From positions 17,393-81,392 of the forward strand of contig NZ_JAUSLT010000072.1 of NCBI RefSeq assembly GCF_030646015.1: 64,000 bases of DNA, given 5' to 3'. Below the pieces are notes generated by a model. It was not told the DNA's origin. It made no database searches and saw only the letters and a program-made list of their open reading frames with translations. How positions within the stretch are numbered: the stretch's first letter is position 1; each line of letters starts with the position of its first letter. This document shows positions 56,631 to 64,000 of this stretch, one piece after another. Position numbers and translations under genes: made by a program. Source of the DNA: Bradyrhizobium sp. Its GTDB lineage: Bacteria; Pseudomonadota; Alphaproteobacteria; Rhizobiales; Xanthobacteraceae.

Positions 56631-57632
56631 ATGACCACAGCGAAATACGACGTTCTCGGGATCGGCAATGCGATTTTCGACGTGCTGGTGCAGACCGACG
56701 AGGCCTTTCTGGCCCGCCACGGCATGACCAAGGGCGGCATGGCGCTGATCGACGAGTCCCGCGCGCTGGCGATCTACAACGACATGGGCCCGGCCACCGA
56801 AATGTCCGGCGGCTCGGCCGCCAACACCATTGTCGGGATCGCCAATCTCGGCGCCCGCGCCGCCTATGTCGGCAAGGTCCGGGATGACCAGATCGGCCGT
56901 CTCTATACCCACGACATCCGCGCCGCCGACGTCACGTTCGAGACCAAGGCCGCGGCCGGCGGACCCGCCACCGGCTGCTCCTACATTCTGGTGACGCCGG
57001 ACGGCGAGCGCACCATGAACACGTATCTCGGCGCCGCGCAGGACCTGACGCCTGCCGATATCGACGAAGCCCAAATCGCGGCCTCCGGCATCATCTATCT
57101 CGAAGGCTATCTCTGGGATCCCAAGAGCGCCAAGGAAGCGTTCGTGAAAGCCGCCACCATCGCCCACGGCGCCGGCCGCCAGGTGGCGCTGACGCTGTCG
57201 GATTCCTTCTGCGTCGATCGCTACCGCGACGAGTTTCTCGATTTGATGCGTAAGGGTACCGTCGATCTTATCTTCGCCAACGAAGCCGAGCTGCATTCGC
57301 TGTACCAGACGTCCGACTTCGAGACGGCGTTGAAACAGTTGCGCGAGGATACAAAACTCGGAATCGTCACCCGCAGCGAGAAGGGCTGCGTGGTCGCGTC
57401 GAAGAACGGTGTCGTCGCTGTGCCGGCCTTCCCGATCGACCGCATGGTCGACACCACAGGCGCCGGCGACCTGTTCGCCGCCGGCTTCCTGTTCGGCCTG
57501 GTGCGCGGCTCCGGCTTCGAGAATGCCGGACGGTTAGGGGCGCTCGCGGCGGCGGAAGTGATTCAGCACATCGGGGCGCGGCCGCAGGCCTCGCTGAAGG
57601 AACTGGCGCAGCAGAATGGGTTGCCGGTGTAG
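56631..57632 (+). CDS. PfkB-family carbohydrate kinase, probable adenosine kinase
   Basis: The 333-residue protein is a ribokinase-fold kinase. It starts MTTAKYDVLGIGNAIFDVLVQTD, has the N-terminal GGSAANT (substrate contact), and the C-terminal ATP-binding VDTTGAGDLFAAGFLFGL with catalytic Asp in GAGD. Sequence pattern (GNPLLDI/AIFDV start, YLGAAQDL) resembles bacterial adenosine kinases, which phosphorylate adenosine to AMP; another nucleoside or sugar is possible. A decayed CitE-like gene follows 40 bp downstream. Confidence 0.9.
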   Translation: MTTAKYDVLGIGNAIFDVLVQTDEAFLARHGMTKGGMALIDESRALAIYNDMGPATEMSGGSAANTIVGIANLGARAAYVGKVRDDQIGRLYTHDIRAADVTFETKAAAGGPATGCSYILVTPDGERTMNTYLGAAQDLTPADIDEAQIAASGIIYLEGYLWDPKSAKEAFVKAATIAHGAGRQVALTLSDSFCVDRYRDEFLDLMRKGTVDLIFANEAELHSLYQTSDFETALKQLREDTKLGIVTRSEKGCVVASKNGVVAVPAFPIDRMVDTTGAGDLFAAGFLFGLVRGSGFENAGRLGALAAAEVIQHIGARPQASLKELAQQNGLPV

Positions 57633-57673
57633 GGGGTTCTTCACCGCGGCGAGAACGCGGCCCCTGTCCTTGC

Positions 57674-58015
57674 ATCCTCGCCACCCGTGCCCACGGCCTC
57701 GAAATTCTCGACGGACCCTACAGCGATTTTAGCAATGTCGACGGTTTCGGCCAGGAATGCACGCAGGGCCGCGATCTCGGATTCGACGGCAAGACCTTGA
57801 TCCATCCCGGCCAGATCGAGGCCTGCAACGCAATCTTCACGCCGCCGGCGGAGGAAGTCGCCCACGCCCGCAAGATCATCGCGGCGTTCGAGCGGCCGGA
57901 GAACGCCGCGCGCGGCGCGATTTCGCTCGACGGCCAGATGGTGGAGCGGTTGCACGCCGACATGGCGAAGCGCACGATTGCGATCGCCGACGCGATCGCG
58001 GCGATGGCGCATTGA
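57674..58015 (+). pseudogene. Remnant of a CitE/HpcH-type CoA ester lyase
   Basis: A frame ending TGA 58013-58015 encodes ATRAHGLEILDGPYSDFSN, then GFDGKTLIHPGQIEACN and EVAHARKIIAAFERPENAARGA, which is the C-terminal third of citrate-lyase-beta/malyl-CoA-lyase-type aldolases. No start codon with a ribosome-binding site and no N-terminal domain (with its CoA- and metal-binding Glu/Asp) is present; similarity ceases just after the kinase gene ends. It is therefore a 5'-truncated remnant of about 114 codons out of roughly 300. Whether a short product is made is unknown. Confidence 0.75.
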
Positions 58016-58018
58016 TTC

Positions 58019-58160
58019 TTCCCTTCTCCCCTTGTGGGAGAAGGTGGCGCGGACGCAGTCCGCGCCGGATGAGGGGTCTCTATCCGCGGAGACAAACCCC
58101 TCACCCCTCCGCGATGCTGCGCATCGCGTCCACCCTCTCCCACAAGGGGAGAGGGGAAGA
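58019..58160. repeat. Dispersed intergenic repeat, family E (copy 3)
   Basis: TTCCCTTCTCCCCTTGTGGGAG and CTCCCACAAGGGGAGAGGGG are outer inverted arms; GCGGACGCAGTCCGC is an inner palindrome, and GATGCTGCGCATCGCG forms another stem. It lies between the CitE remnant and the cytochrome gene. Confidence 0.85.
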
Positions 58161-58195
58161 AGAACAATCTCTGCGATGGGACAGTCTTGACGGGA

Positions 58196-58546
58196 TTAAT
58201 TCCGCTTCAGGCTCAGAATGTAATTCACCAGACTGTCGCTCTCATCCGGCTTGAGGATGAGGTTCGGCATGGTGGGATGGCTGGTCTGAAGGAACACTTT
58301 GAGCGAAAGCGCGGTGGTCGCGCGCCTGTCGGCGATCGCGGTGAAATCCGGCGGGCCGCTGCTGGCCCCGGCGGTCGCCGCCTCGATCGAGTGACAATCC
58401 TTGCACCAGGCGGCAGCCAGGCGATATCCCGTCGCGCTGTCGGAGGACGCGCCGCCGGCATTGTGCAGCCGGATGAAAAACAGCGCCGCCAGCGCGATTG
58501 CGGCGGCCAGCACAATGCGTATCCAGACCGTGCGCGACATCTTCAT
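58196..58546 (-). CDS. Membrane-anchored single-heme cytochrome c
   Basis: The 116-residue protein has an uncleaved or cleavable N-terminal membrane segment (RIVLAAAIALAALFFI) and one heme-binding CKDCH motif, with the axial Met likely in HPTMPNLIL (M-P-N). The PNLILKPDESDSLVNYILSLK ending is typical of class I cytochromes c. It would carry electrons in the periplasm; no oxidase or dehydrogenase partner is adjacent. It is downstream of the DUF6455-like gene. Confidence 0.87.
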   Translation of the reverse strand: MKMSRTVWIRIVLAAAIALAALFFIRLHNAGGASSDSATGYRLAAAWCKDCHSIEAATAGASSGPPDFTAIADRRATTALSLKVFLQTSHPTMPNLILKPDESDSLVNYILSLKRN

Positions 58547-58573
58547 TTATCCACTGGCCTGCGGCGCCAGACC

Positions 58574-58987
58574 TTACTGCTTCACCGGTCGGTTCAGGCT
58601 GTCAATGGTGGGCGCGTTGAGGCAATATCCCTCATAATGCTCGGCCGAGGTCCCGTCGGCGAGATCGCGGTCGCATTGGCGCTTGCTGGCGCACAAGGCG
58701 CAGACCCGTTCCATATCGCGCAGCACCATGGGCTCGGTCCGCGCCAGATCGGCTTCGTCGATGCCGAGAACCTTGAGCAGCTTGGGCAGTTCGTCCGCGG
58801 CGTGCGGACCCTGCCGGACCAACTCATCGAGTTCGCTGGGCGACACCCGCAAATCGCTGGCGATCTTGTCGAACTGGGTCGTGTCCATCCGGCGAATCTC
58901 GCTGAGGTCCTGCCGGTGCCTGAGCCAGTCGGCAAAGGTATTGATCAGCGCTTCGACGCGAGAAAACGGGTGCTCTTGGGCCGTCAT
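58574..58987 (-). CDS. DUF6455-like cysteine-bearing protein
   Basis: The 137-residue soluble protein starts MTAQEHPFSRVEALINTFADWLRHR. The first half is helical (RRMDTTQFDKIASDLRVSPSELDELV, resembling a small helix-turn-helix-like bundle). The second half carries four cysteines as C-x2-C-x5-C-x16-C (CALCASKRQC ... EGYC), a spacing that could bind a metal or Fe-S cluster. Family members are abundant in Bradyrhizobium and lack a known function. ATG 58987 is preferred. It is 27 bp upstream of the cytochrome c gene on the same strand. Confidence 0.78.
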   Translation of the reverse strand: MTAQEHPFSRVEALINTFADWLRHRQDLSEIRRMDTTQFDKIASDLRVSPSELDELVRQGPHAADELPKLLKVLGIDEADLARTEPMVLRDMERVCALCASKRQCDRDLADGTSAEHYEGYCLNAPTIDSLNRPVKQ

Positions 58988-59084
58988 GGGTGCCTCCGCT
59001 AGGTGCAGAATTTGACCCATATGAGCGCAACCAGGGGAACGGTCGTTGCGGTAGATCAAGCTCGCCGGCGGCGCCGGAGGCGAC

Positions 59085-59876
59085 CTAAGGCCGGCCGAAC
59101 CGCTCTGCCGCCCATGCATAGAGGCTGCCGGGCACCGGCGGCTCGTTGCCACGGCCTTTCGGTGAAATGTGCAGCCCCGTGATGTCGGGATCGCCGATCA
59201 GGGATGCAAAATCGGAGGGATCGAAGAACAGCGCCGGTTCGGCGTGAACGGCGTAGAACGATTTCTTCGGTAAGGCGTAACCGAGTTCGCCGCCGCGCGC
59301 GGCCAGTGCGGTCAGCGCCGCCGGCCCAAAGATCGCGACGCGAATGTCGGCGAGCCGGTTCGATTTGCCGCGCAGCTTGCGCCAGCTGAAGACCATGCGA
59401 TGCCGTAGCGCCAGCCAGTCCGGCGTCAGCTCGTCCTGCCGCATCAGCGCTTCGAACGCCACGACGATGGGATCGTCCGCCGGCAGATAGAGCACCGAGT
59501 TGCCGAGCTGGCGTGGGCGTTCCCAGGCGAAAAAGGGCTTGGCCGGATCGATTTCGACCGGCTTGAGCAGCAGCACGTCGGCGTCGAGCCACAGCCCGGC
59601 GCGCTCTGCCATCAGCCGCATCCGGAAAAAATCCGAAAACTGCAGCGTGGTCCAGTCGCGCCAGCTTCCGTCCGGTTGCGGCGGACGTAGCTTTTCGGAG
59701 AAGGCGTGCGGCAGGATGGCTTCGGCCTCGGCATTGCCGACGCCGTCGGGCAAGCCCGCCAGCGGATCGAAACTGTAGACGGTGACGTTATGGCCGGCCT
59801 CGACCTGCGAGCGGAGGCAGGTCTGGCGCAGGCGGTCGAGCGGGCCATGCCAGAAGGTGACGACGTCAGGCCGCAT
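59085..59876 (-). CDS. GT32-like glycosyltransferase
   Basis: The 263-residue protein resembles alpha-1,4-GlcNAc-/mannosyltransferase-type GT32 enzymes. The start MRPDVVTFWHGPLDRLRQTCLRSQVEAGH and the metal/nucleotide-binding DxD motif AGLWLDADVLLLKP are visible, as is the FSDFFRMRLM helix just before it, which is typical of the family. No signal peptide is present. The sugar donor and acceptor are unknown, but a role in surface polysaccharide is likely. A 49-bp repeat lies just upstream (59922-59970). Confidence 0.82.
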   Translation of the reverse strand: MRPDVVTFWHGPLDRLRQTCLRSQVEAGHNVTVYSFDPLAGLPDGVGNAEAEAILPHAFSEKLRPPQPDGSWRDWTTLQFSDFFRMRLMAERAGLWLDADVLLLKPVEIDPAKPFFAWERPRQLGNSVLYLPADDPIVVAFEALMRQDELTPDWLALRHRMVFSWRKLRGKSNRLADIRVAIFGPAALTALAARGGELGYALPKKSFYAVHAEPALFFDPSDFASLIGDPDITGLHISPKGRGNEPPVPGSLYAWAAERFGRP

Positions 59877-59921
59877 GCGTCACCTTCCGTAGCGCTTTTG
59901 TGCGAAGTGGCTCGCGGGCGA

Positions 59922-59970
59922 AAGCGTTTTCGAGCGAAGTGGGAACCGGTTCGCGTGAAGAAAACGCGTC
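59922..59970. repeat. 49-bp dispersed repeat, family F (copy 1)
   Basis: AAGCGTTTTCGAGCGAAGTG and CGTGAAGAAAACGCGTC form the ends; GCGTTTTC pairs with GAAAACGC and GCGAA with TTCGC inside. A near-identical copy at 61104-61152 differs at a few positions. Confidence 0.9.
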
Positions 59971-59984
59971 TTAATAAAACGAGA

Positions 59985-60590
59985 TCAGGCCCAGGCGCGC
60001 GCGGTCCTGGCCTTTTCCTCATAGGCGTCGATCGACGCCTTCTTCTCCATGGTGAGGCCGATGTCGTCGAGGCCGTTCATCAGGCAGTGCTTGCGGAACG
60101 GATCGATCTCGAACTTCACCGTGCCGCCGTCGGGGCCGCGGATCTCCTGGGAGGCGAGATCGATCGACAGCGTCGCATTGGCGCCGCGCTCGGCATCGTC
60201 GAACAGCTTGTCGAGGTCGTCCTGGGTGACGCGGATCGGCAGGATGCCGTTCTTGAAGCAGTTGTTGTAGAAGATGTCGCCGAACGAGGTCGAGATCACG
60301 CAGCGGATGCCGAAATCCAGCAGCGCCCACGGCGCGTGCTCGCGGCTCGAGCCGCAGCCGAAATTGTCGCCCGCGACCAGGATCTTGGCGTGACGATAGG
60401 CCGGCTTGTTGAGGATGAAATCCGGGTTCTCGCTGCCGTCGTCCTTGTAGCGCTGTTCCGAGAACAGCCCGGTGCCGAGGCCGGTGCGCTTGATGGTCTT
60501 CAGGTACTGTTTCGGGATGATCATGTCGGTATCGACATTGATGATCTTCAGCGGCGCCGCGACGCCTTCCAGCGTGGTGAACTTGTCCAT
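59985..60590 (-). CDS. leuD: 3-isopropylmalate dehydratase small subunit
   Basis: LeuD pairs with LeuC to isomerise 2- to 3-isopropylmalate in leucine synthesis. The 201-residue protein starts [26 protein letters not shown] at ATG 60590. The swivelling-domain signature is [17 protein letters not shown]. Its large subunit gene leuC begins beyond 64000 and ends at 63369 on the same strand; several small genes lie between them, so they are not one tight operon. Confidence 0.97.
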   Translation of the reverse strand: MDKFTTLEGVAAPLKIINVDTDMIIPKQYLKTIKRTGLGTGLFSEQRYKDDGSENPDFILNKPAYRHAKILVAGDNFGCGSSREHAPWALLDFGIRCVISTSFGDIFYNNCFKNGILPIRVTQDDLDKLFDDAERGANATLSIDLASQEIRGPDGGTVKFEIDPFRKHCLMNGLDDIGLTMEKKASIDAYEEKARTARAWA

Positions 60591-60692
60591 CGGTTGCACT
60601 TCTCGGCCAGGGTTTAGCTTCAAGGGTTGGGTTCGGCGGATGGTTTATCGCGAATAGACCCGGCATTAAAGGGCAAATCGCCTGACAAAGCC

Positions 60693-61091
60693 CTAATCGG
60701 CCTGCGCCTCGATCGCCTCCATATCGGCGTCCGACAGGCCAAAATGGTGGCCGATTTCGTGAATCAGCACGTGGCGGACGATATGGCCCAGCGTCTCCTC
60801 ATGTTCGGCCCAGTAATCCAGGATCGGGCGGCGGTAGAGCCAGACCATGTTGGGCAGCCGGCCGCTGTCGTCATTGCTGCGGAACGGCAGTCCAATGCCC
60901 TGAAAAAGGCCGAGCAGGTCGAATTCGCTTTCCGCCCGCATTTCCTCCAGCACCTCGTCGGTCGGGAAATCGTCGACGCGCAGGATCACGCCCTCGCACA
61001 ACGCGCGGAATCCCTTGGGCAGGCGCTCGAAAATCTCGTGCGCCATGGCCTCCATCTCAGCCAGCGACGGCGCTTTTGCTGTTGTCCACAT
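60693..61091 (-). CDS. Zincin-like metallopeptidase domain protein
   Basis: The 132-residue protein has the zinc-protease motif HEIGHHFG in HVLIHEIGHHFGLSD, the extended HExxHxxG-like form found in the minimal zincin family (DUF1025-type). The N-terminal half (MEAMAHEIFERLPKGFRALCEG, FPTDEVLEEM) is the typical lead-in, and WLYRRPILDYWAEHEETL precedes the active site. No signal peptide is present. Substrates are unknown. It is followed by leuD after a gap of about 100 bp. Confidence 0.88.
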   Translation of the reverse strand: MWTTAKAPSLAEMEAMAHEIFERLPKGFRALCEGVILRVDDFPTDEVLEEMRAESEFDLLGLFQGIGLPFRSNDDSGRLPNMVWLYRRPILDYWAEHEETLGHIVRHVLIHEIGHHFGLSDADMEAIEAQAD

Positions 61092-61103
61092 CGGCTCTGC
61101 TTA

Positions 61104-61152
61104 TAGCGTTTTCGAGCGAAGTGGGTACCGGTTCGTGTGAAGAAAACGCGTC
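61104..61152. repeat. 49-bp dispersed repeat, family F (copy 2)
   Basis: It matches 59922-59970 except for a few changes (TACCGG for AACCGG and TTCGTG for TTCGCG). Same internal inverted arms and same orientation. Confidence 0.88.
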
Positions 61153-61266
61153 AAACAAAGGGCTTCGCGGGTTCCCCCGGCATGCCCTACCGGTTTTGTG
61201 GCCCGAATGAGTTGACCTCGGCGCGGCAATCGGAGACGTTGCGGCCACCAACTGGCCTGAGGCGTG

Positions 61267-61587
61267 ATGATGCGGATTGTGACGGCGGCAACACTGGCTG
61301 CGTTTGCCGGACTCTTGATGTCCGGAGCGGTCGCGCAGGCGCAAACCGCGCCTTCCGGAATGAGGACTGCCCAGGCCGCGCCGACCGATACGTCGGCACA
61401 ACAGCGGCGGCGCGTCATCCGCCGCGTGCCGGTGTATCCCCGTGAAGAGTGGCGACCGCCCGTCTATCCCCAGTACAATCCCGGTCGCAATGCGGTGCGC
61501 GACTGCACCGCGACCTATGTGCAGGAATACCGGCCGAGCGGCACGGTGATCACGCCGCGCATGAACTGCTATTGGCGGCCCGGCTAG
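61267..61587 (+). CDS. Small exported protein, Pro/Arg/Tyr-rich
   Basis: The 106-residue protein has a Sec signal (MMRIVTAATLAAFAGLLMSGAVAQA) and a basic, Pro/Tyr-rich mature part: RRRVIRRVPVYPREEWRPPVYPQYNP, then NAVRDCTATYVQEYRPSGTVITPRMNC, in which the two Cys may form a disulfide. I do not recognise a characterised family; such short proteins are common in Bradyrhizobium. Its stop is 2 bp before the next gene, suggesting coupling. Confidence 0.78.
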   Translation: MMRIVTAATLAAFAGLLMSGAVAQAQTAPSGMRTAQAAPTDTSAQQRRRVIRRVPVYPREEWRPPVYPQYNPGRNAVRDCTATYVQEYRPSGTVITPRMNCYWRPG

Positions 61588-61589
61588 TC

Positions 61590-61877
61590 ATGAAGACGTG
61601 GATTGGCGCAGCCATCGTAACGGTAGCTTTGGCCGTTAGCGGCCAGGCTGCGACAGCCGCGGCGTCCTCGAAACCGACGATGCAAACAGCGGCCGCACAG
61701 CGCGCGACCGACATCAGCGCGCGGCGCACCCATCGGCGATATCATCACCACGGCTACCGGACGTATCACCGGCCTCACCCCCGTTATTACGCCAGGCCCT
61801 ATTACTATCGGCCATATCCCTATTCCGTGCCGGCGCCATTCACGTTCGGCTTCGGCTTTGGACCGGGCTGGTGGTAA
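61590..61877 (+). CDS. Small exported His/Tyr/Pro-rich protein
   Basis: The 95-residue protein has a signal peptide (MKTWIGAAIVTVALAVSGQA) and a mature part with RTHRRYHHHGYRTYHRPHPRYYARPYYYRPYPY and an aromatic ending FTFGFGFGPGWW. High His and Tyr content suggests metal or surface binding or a structural role. No known family. It begins 2 bp after the preceding gene. Confidence 0.72.
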   Translation: MKTWIGAAIVTVALAVSGQAATAAASSKPTMQTAAAQRATDISARRTHRRYHHHGYRTYHRPHPRYYARPYYYRPYPYSVPAPFTFGFGFGPGWW

Positions 61878-61887
61878 TCGCGGCTAG

Positions 61888-62187
61888 CTAAGCCCTCGGC
61901 GCAAACCCCTTCGCCAGCAGCACGACGGCCTGCGCGCCGGCTTTGCGGTCTTTCGAAATCTCCTGATACTCCGGCGAGTCCGCCCAGGCACGGTAGGCGG
62001 CCTCGTCGGGAAACGACATCAGCACCAGCTTGTCGCGATCCCACGTGCCTTCCAGCACCAACGGGTGTTCATCCGCGGACAGCAGCCGCCCGCTGAATTT
62101 TCTGAACACGTCGAAGAACCGGGCCTGATAGCGATCATAGGCGGCGCGGTCCGTCATCTTCAGTTGCACGATCACATAGACGGTCAT
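61888..62187 (-). CDS. DUF1330 family protein
   Basis: The 99-residue protein is a dimeric alpha/beta-barrel (ferredoxin-like) domain: MTVYVIVQLKMTDRAAYDRYQARFFDVFRKFSGRLLSADEHP, EGTWDRDKLVLMSFPDEAAYRAWADSPEYQEISKDRKAGAQAVVLLAKG matches DUF1330. Members are small, cytoplasmic and of unknown function. The ATG at 62187 is preferred over longer in-frame codons. It is convergent with the preceding gene and divergent from the next. Confidence 0.88.
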   Translation of the reverse strand: MTVYVIVQLKMTDRAAYDRYQARFFDVFRKFSGRLLSADEHPLVLEGTWDRDKLVLMSFPDEAAYRAWADSPEYQEISKDRKAGAQAVVLLAKGFAPRA

Positions 62188-62375
62188 GTGGAATTCCTGT
62201 CCGGCGCTGATGCGCGCTTGCTGCCGCAAGCCGCGGCGATCTTGAATTCGCGCTTCATTCATGGCGCGTTCACGTCGCCAAACTTAATTTAATATCGGGA
62301 GCGATCGCAAATGGACTTGCCGAACGGCCGATGGCTGCATGGCCTCGCCTTCGTCATTCATTCGGGGAGGTTTTC

Positions 62376-62960
62376 ATGATGAAGGTTCCAGATCGGGGAC
62401 GCGGCGCGATCCGCAGTTCCTTCCGCTCGTTGGGTCTTGCGGCGGCTGCGATGCTGCTGCTCACGGCCGCGACGGGCCAGCGCGCCGAGGCTTTGTCGCT
62501 GATCAATCCCGGTGCCGCGCCATCAGCGAAATACGCCTCGGACGGACTGACGACGGAAGTCAGAGGTGGCCACGGCCATGGTGGCGGCGGTGGCGGTGGC
62601 TTCCGGGGTGGCGGTGCAGCCATTCACAGTGGAGGTTTCCGCGGCGGTGGCGCCGTGTTTCGCGGTGGCGGTTTTCGCGCAGCTCCGGCATTCCATCGGG
62701 GCGGCGGCTATCGTTTCACCGCGCCGGGAATTGTCCGGCACCATCATGTCGGGCCGCGACGCGCCTACTTCCATCATCGCCACCATATCCGCCCGCGCTA
62801 CTATGGCTACGCGCCGGTCTACTATCCGCAGCGCTATTACTACCCGCGCCGGTTCTGCAAGGTGGTCTGGACCTATTACGGCCCGCGCAAGATCTGCCGC
62901 TATCGCCCGTGGCATCACCACCACTGGCGCGTTCGCCATCGCTTGCCGGTCTATTGGTGA
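62376..62960 (+). CDS. Secreted Gly/His-rich protein
   Basis: The 194-residue protein starts at ATG 62376 behind GGGGAGG. After a basic N-terminus it has a hydrophobic segment (SLGLAAAAMLLLTAATGQRAEA), then GGHGHGGGGGGGFRGGG repeats, FRGGG units, a His-rich HHHVGPRRAYFHHRHHIRP and a Tyr-rich YYPQRYYYPRRF, with two Cys (FCKVVW, KICRY). This architecture is widespread in Bradyrhizobium as uncharacterised exported or surface proteins. Metal binding or a role in the cell envelope is possible but unproven. Confidence 0.78.
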   Translation: MMKVPDRGRGAIRSSFRSLGLAAAAMLLLTAATGQRAEALSLINPGAAPSAKYASDGLTTEVRGGHGHGGGGGGGFRGGGAAIHSGGFRGGGAVFRGGGFRAAPAFHRGGGYRFTAPGIVRHHHVGPRRAYFHHRHHIRPRYYGYAPVYYPQRYYYPRRFCKVVWTYYGPRKICRYRPWHHHHWRVRHRLPVYW

Positions 62961-63037
62961 GATCAGCAACGCAGTTGAAATGATTCAGGCGCCCGATGGG
63001 GCGCCTGATGTCGGTCGCAGGCCGTCATGGCCGGCGC

Positions 63038-63238
63038 TCAATCCCAATCTTTCCAGTTCCAGGGCTTGAGCTTCCATGGCGTGAACGTCTGCTCCCGCCA
63101 CTGCGCCATCCCGTTCGAGCGGTGAGCGAGCCGCGATTCGTGCTTGGCCTCGGGCGCCACGACCTGCCGCACGATGCGCCGCCGCACCTGGCGGGTCGCC
63201 TCGCTGATCAGATCGACGAATACCGGCTTGTCGGCCAC
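63038..63238 (-). CDS. Conserved hypothetical protein, 66 aa
   Basis: The small protein starts at a GTG (MADKPVFVDLISEATRQVRRRIVRQV) behind GGGAGC. It is basic and ends TPWKLKPWNWKDWD, with a Trp-rich tail that suggests protein or membrane contact. No known domain. It follows leuC on the same strand and its size and start context support a genuine gene, though the evidence is limited. Confidence 0.6.
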   Translation of the reverse strand: MADKPVFVDLISEATRQVRRRIVRQVVAPEAKHESRLAHRSNGMAQWREQTFTPWKLKPWNWKDWD

Positions 63239-63330
63239 AGCCCGCTCCCTGCGAAATTCATTCCCGCAAGGGGTCAGTCTGCTCCCGGTTCTTTAACGGG
63301 AGGTTTCCGGGAAATGTCAGGGTTGAGGCA

Positions 63331-63368
63331 AGTGGCGGTTTACCGCCACCTCCTGATCAAGTGGCGGT

Positions 63369-63387
<19 letters not shown>
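63331..63387. repeat. 29-bp tandem duplication with hairpins at the leuC 3' end
   Basis: AGTGGCGGTTTACCGCCAC occurs at 63331-63349 and again at 63360-63378. Each copy folds as GTGGCGG-TTTA-CCGCCAC; the second copy contains the leuC stop codon (TAA, 63371-63369 on the minus strand) in its loop. It may act as the leuC transcript end. Confidence 0.75.

Positions 63388-64000
<613 letters not shown>

Overview
The window is GC-rich chromosomal DNA of an alphaproteobacterium of the Bradyrhizobium/Rhodopseudomonas group. The evidence is a heme-regulated Irr with a GCPWHD heme-regulatory motif next to fabA-fabB-fabI, a DivL-type kinase with tyrosine in the H-box, a praR-like regulator beside lnt, the rimP-nusA-ylxR-infB-rbfA-truB-rpsO-pnp array, and several dispersed palindromic intergenic repeat families of the kind common in that group. 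Genes are dense and almost all housekeeping. No rRNA, tRNA, CRISPR, integrase, transposase or prophage gene was recognised.

Layout. 1-6.4 kb (minus): a PilZ protein (cut by the window edge), a TsaE-phosphotransferase fusion, divL, dut and coaBC. 6.4-8.7 kb (minus): ubiB and ubiE, divergent from mutM. 9.7-16.7 kb: an orphan ParA ATPase, a gamma-glutamyltransferase, small membrane/exported proteins, a peptidoglycan-binding pseudo-protease and a MoeB/ThiF-like E1 enzyme. 16.7-22.5 kb: a 2-hydroxyacid dehydrogenase, an SH3 protein, irr and the fabA-fabB-fabI unsaturated fatty acid/enoyl reductase cluster. 22.6-28.2 kb: GST, GNAT, katG/oxyR divergent pair and a Tat-exported superoxide dismutase, forming an oxidative-stress neighbourhood. 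28.5-38.8 kb (minus): the translation and RNA-metabolism array from rimP to pnp, with structured leaders in front of both rimP and pnp. 39-43.7 kb: DUF2336 protein, PhyH-type dioxygenase, trmB, an M20 peptidase and a PraR-like regulator. 43.9-53.8 kb (minus): lnt, corC-like, ybeY, phoH, miaB, a HAD phosphatase, fur, rimI, tsaB, nfuA and a universal stress protein. 53.9-57.6 kb: trpS, murJ and adenosine kinase. 57.7-64 kb: a decayed CitE-like lyase, a cytochrome c, a cysteine-bearing DUF6455-type protein, a GT32-like transferase, leuD, a zincin, small secreted His/Tyr/Gly-rich proteins and the 3' part of leuC.

The most unusual signal is coaBC. The bifunctional CoA-biosynthesis enzyme carries an N-terminal FitA/Arc-type ribbon-helix-helix DNA-binding domain, and immediately upstream lies a 41-bp near-perfect inverted repeat built from ATTGCAAT and ATGCNNGCAT palindromes, as expected for an autoregulatory operator. 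The same protein lacks the cysteine normally conserved in the CoaC active-site flap. Together these suggest a metabolic enzyme that directly controls its own operon. Other notable points are the non-canonical DivL, a promoter-terminator pair with a small ORF in the rimP leader, a nested stem-loop leader before pnp, a catalytically degenerate secreted protease, a zinc-ligand-less MoeB, and at least six families of dispersed intergenic repeats.
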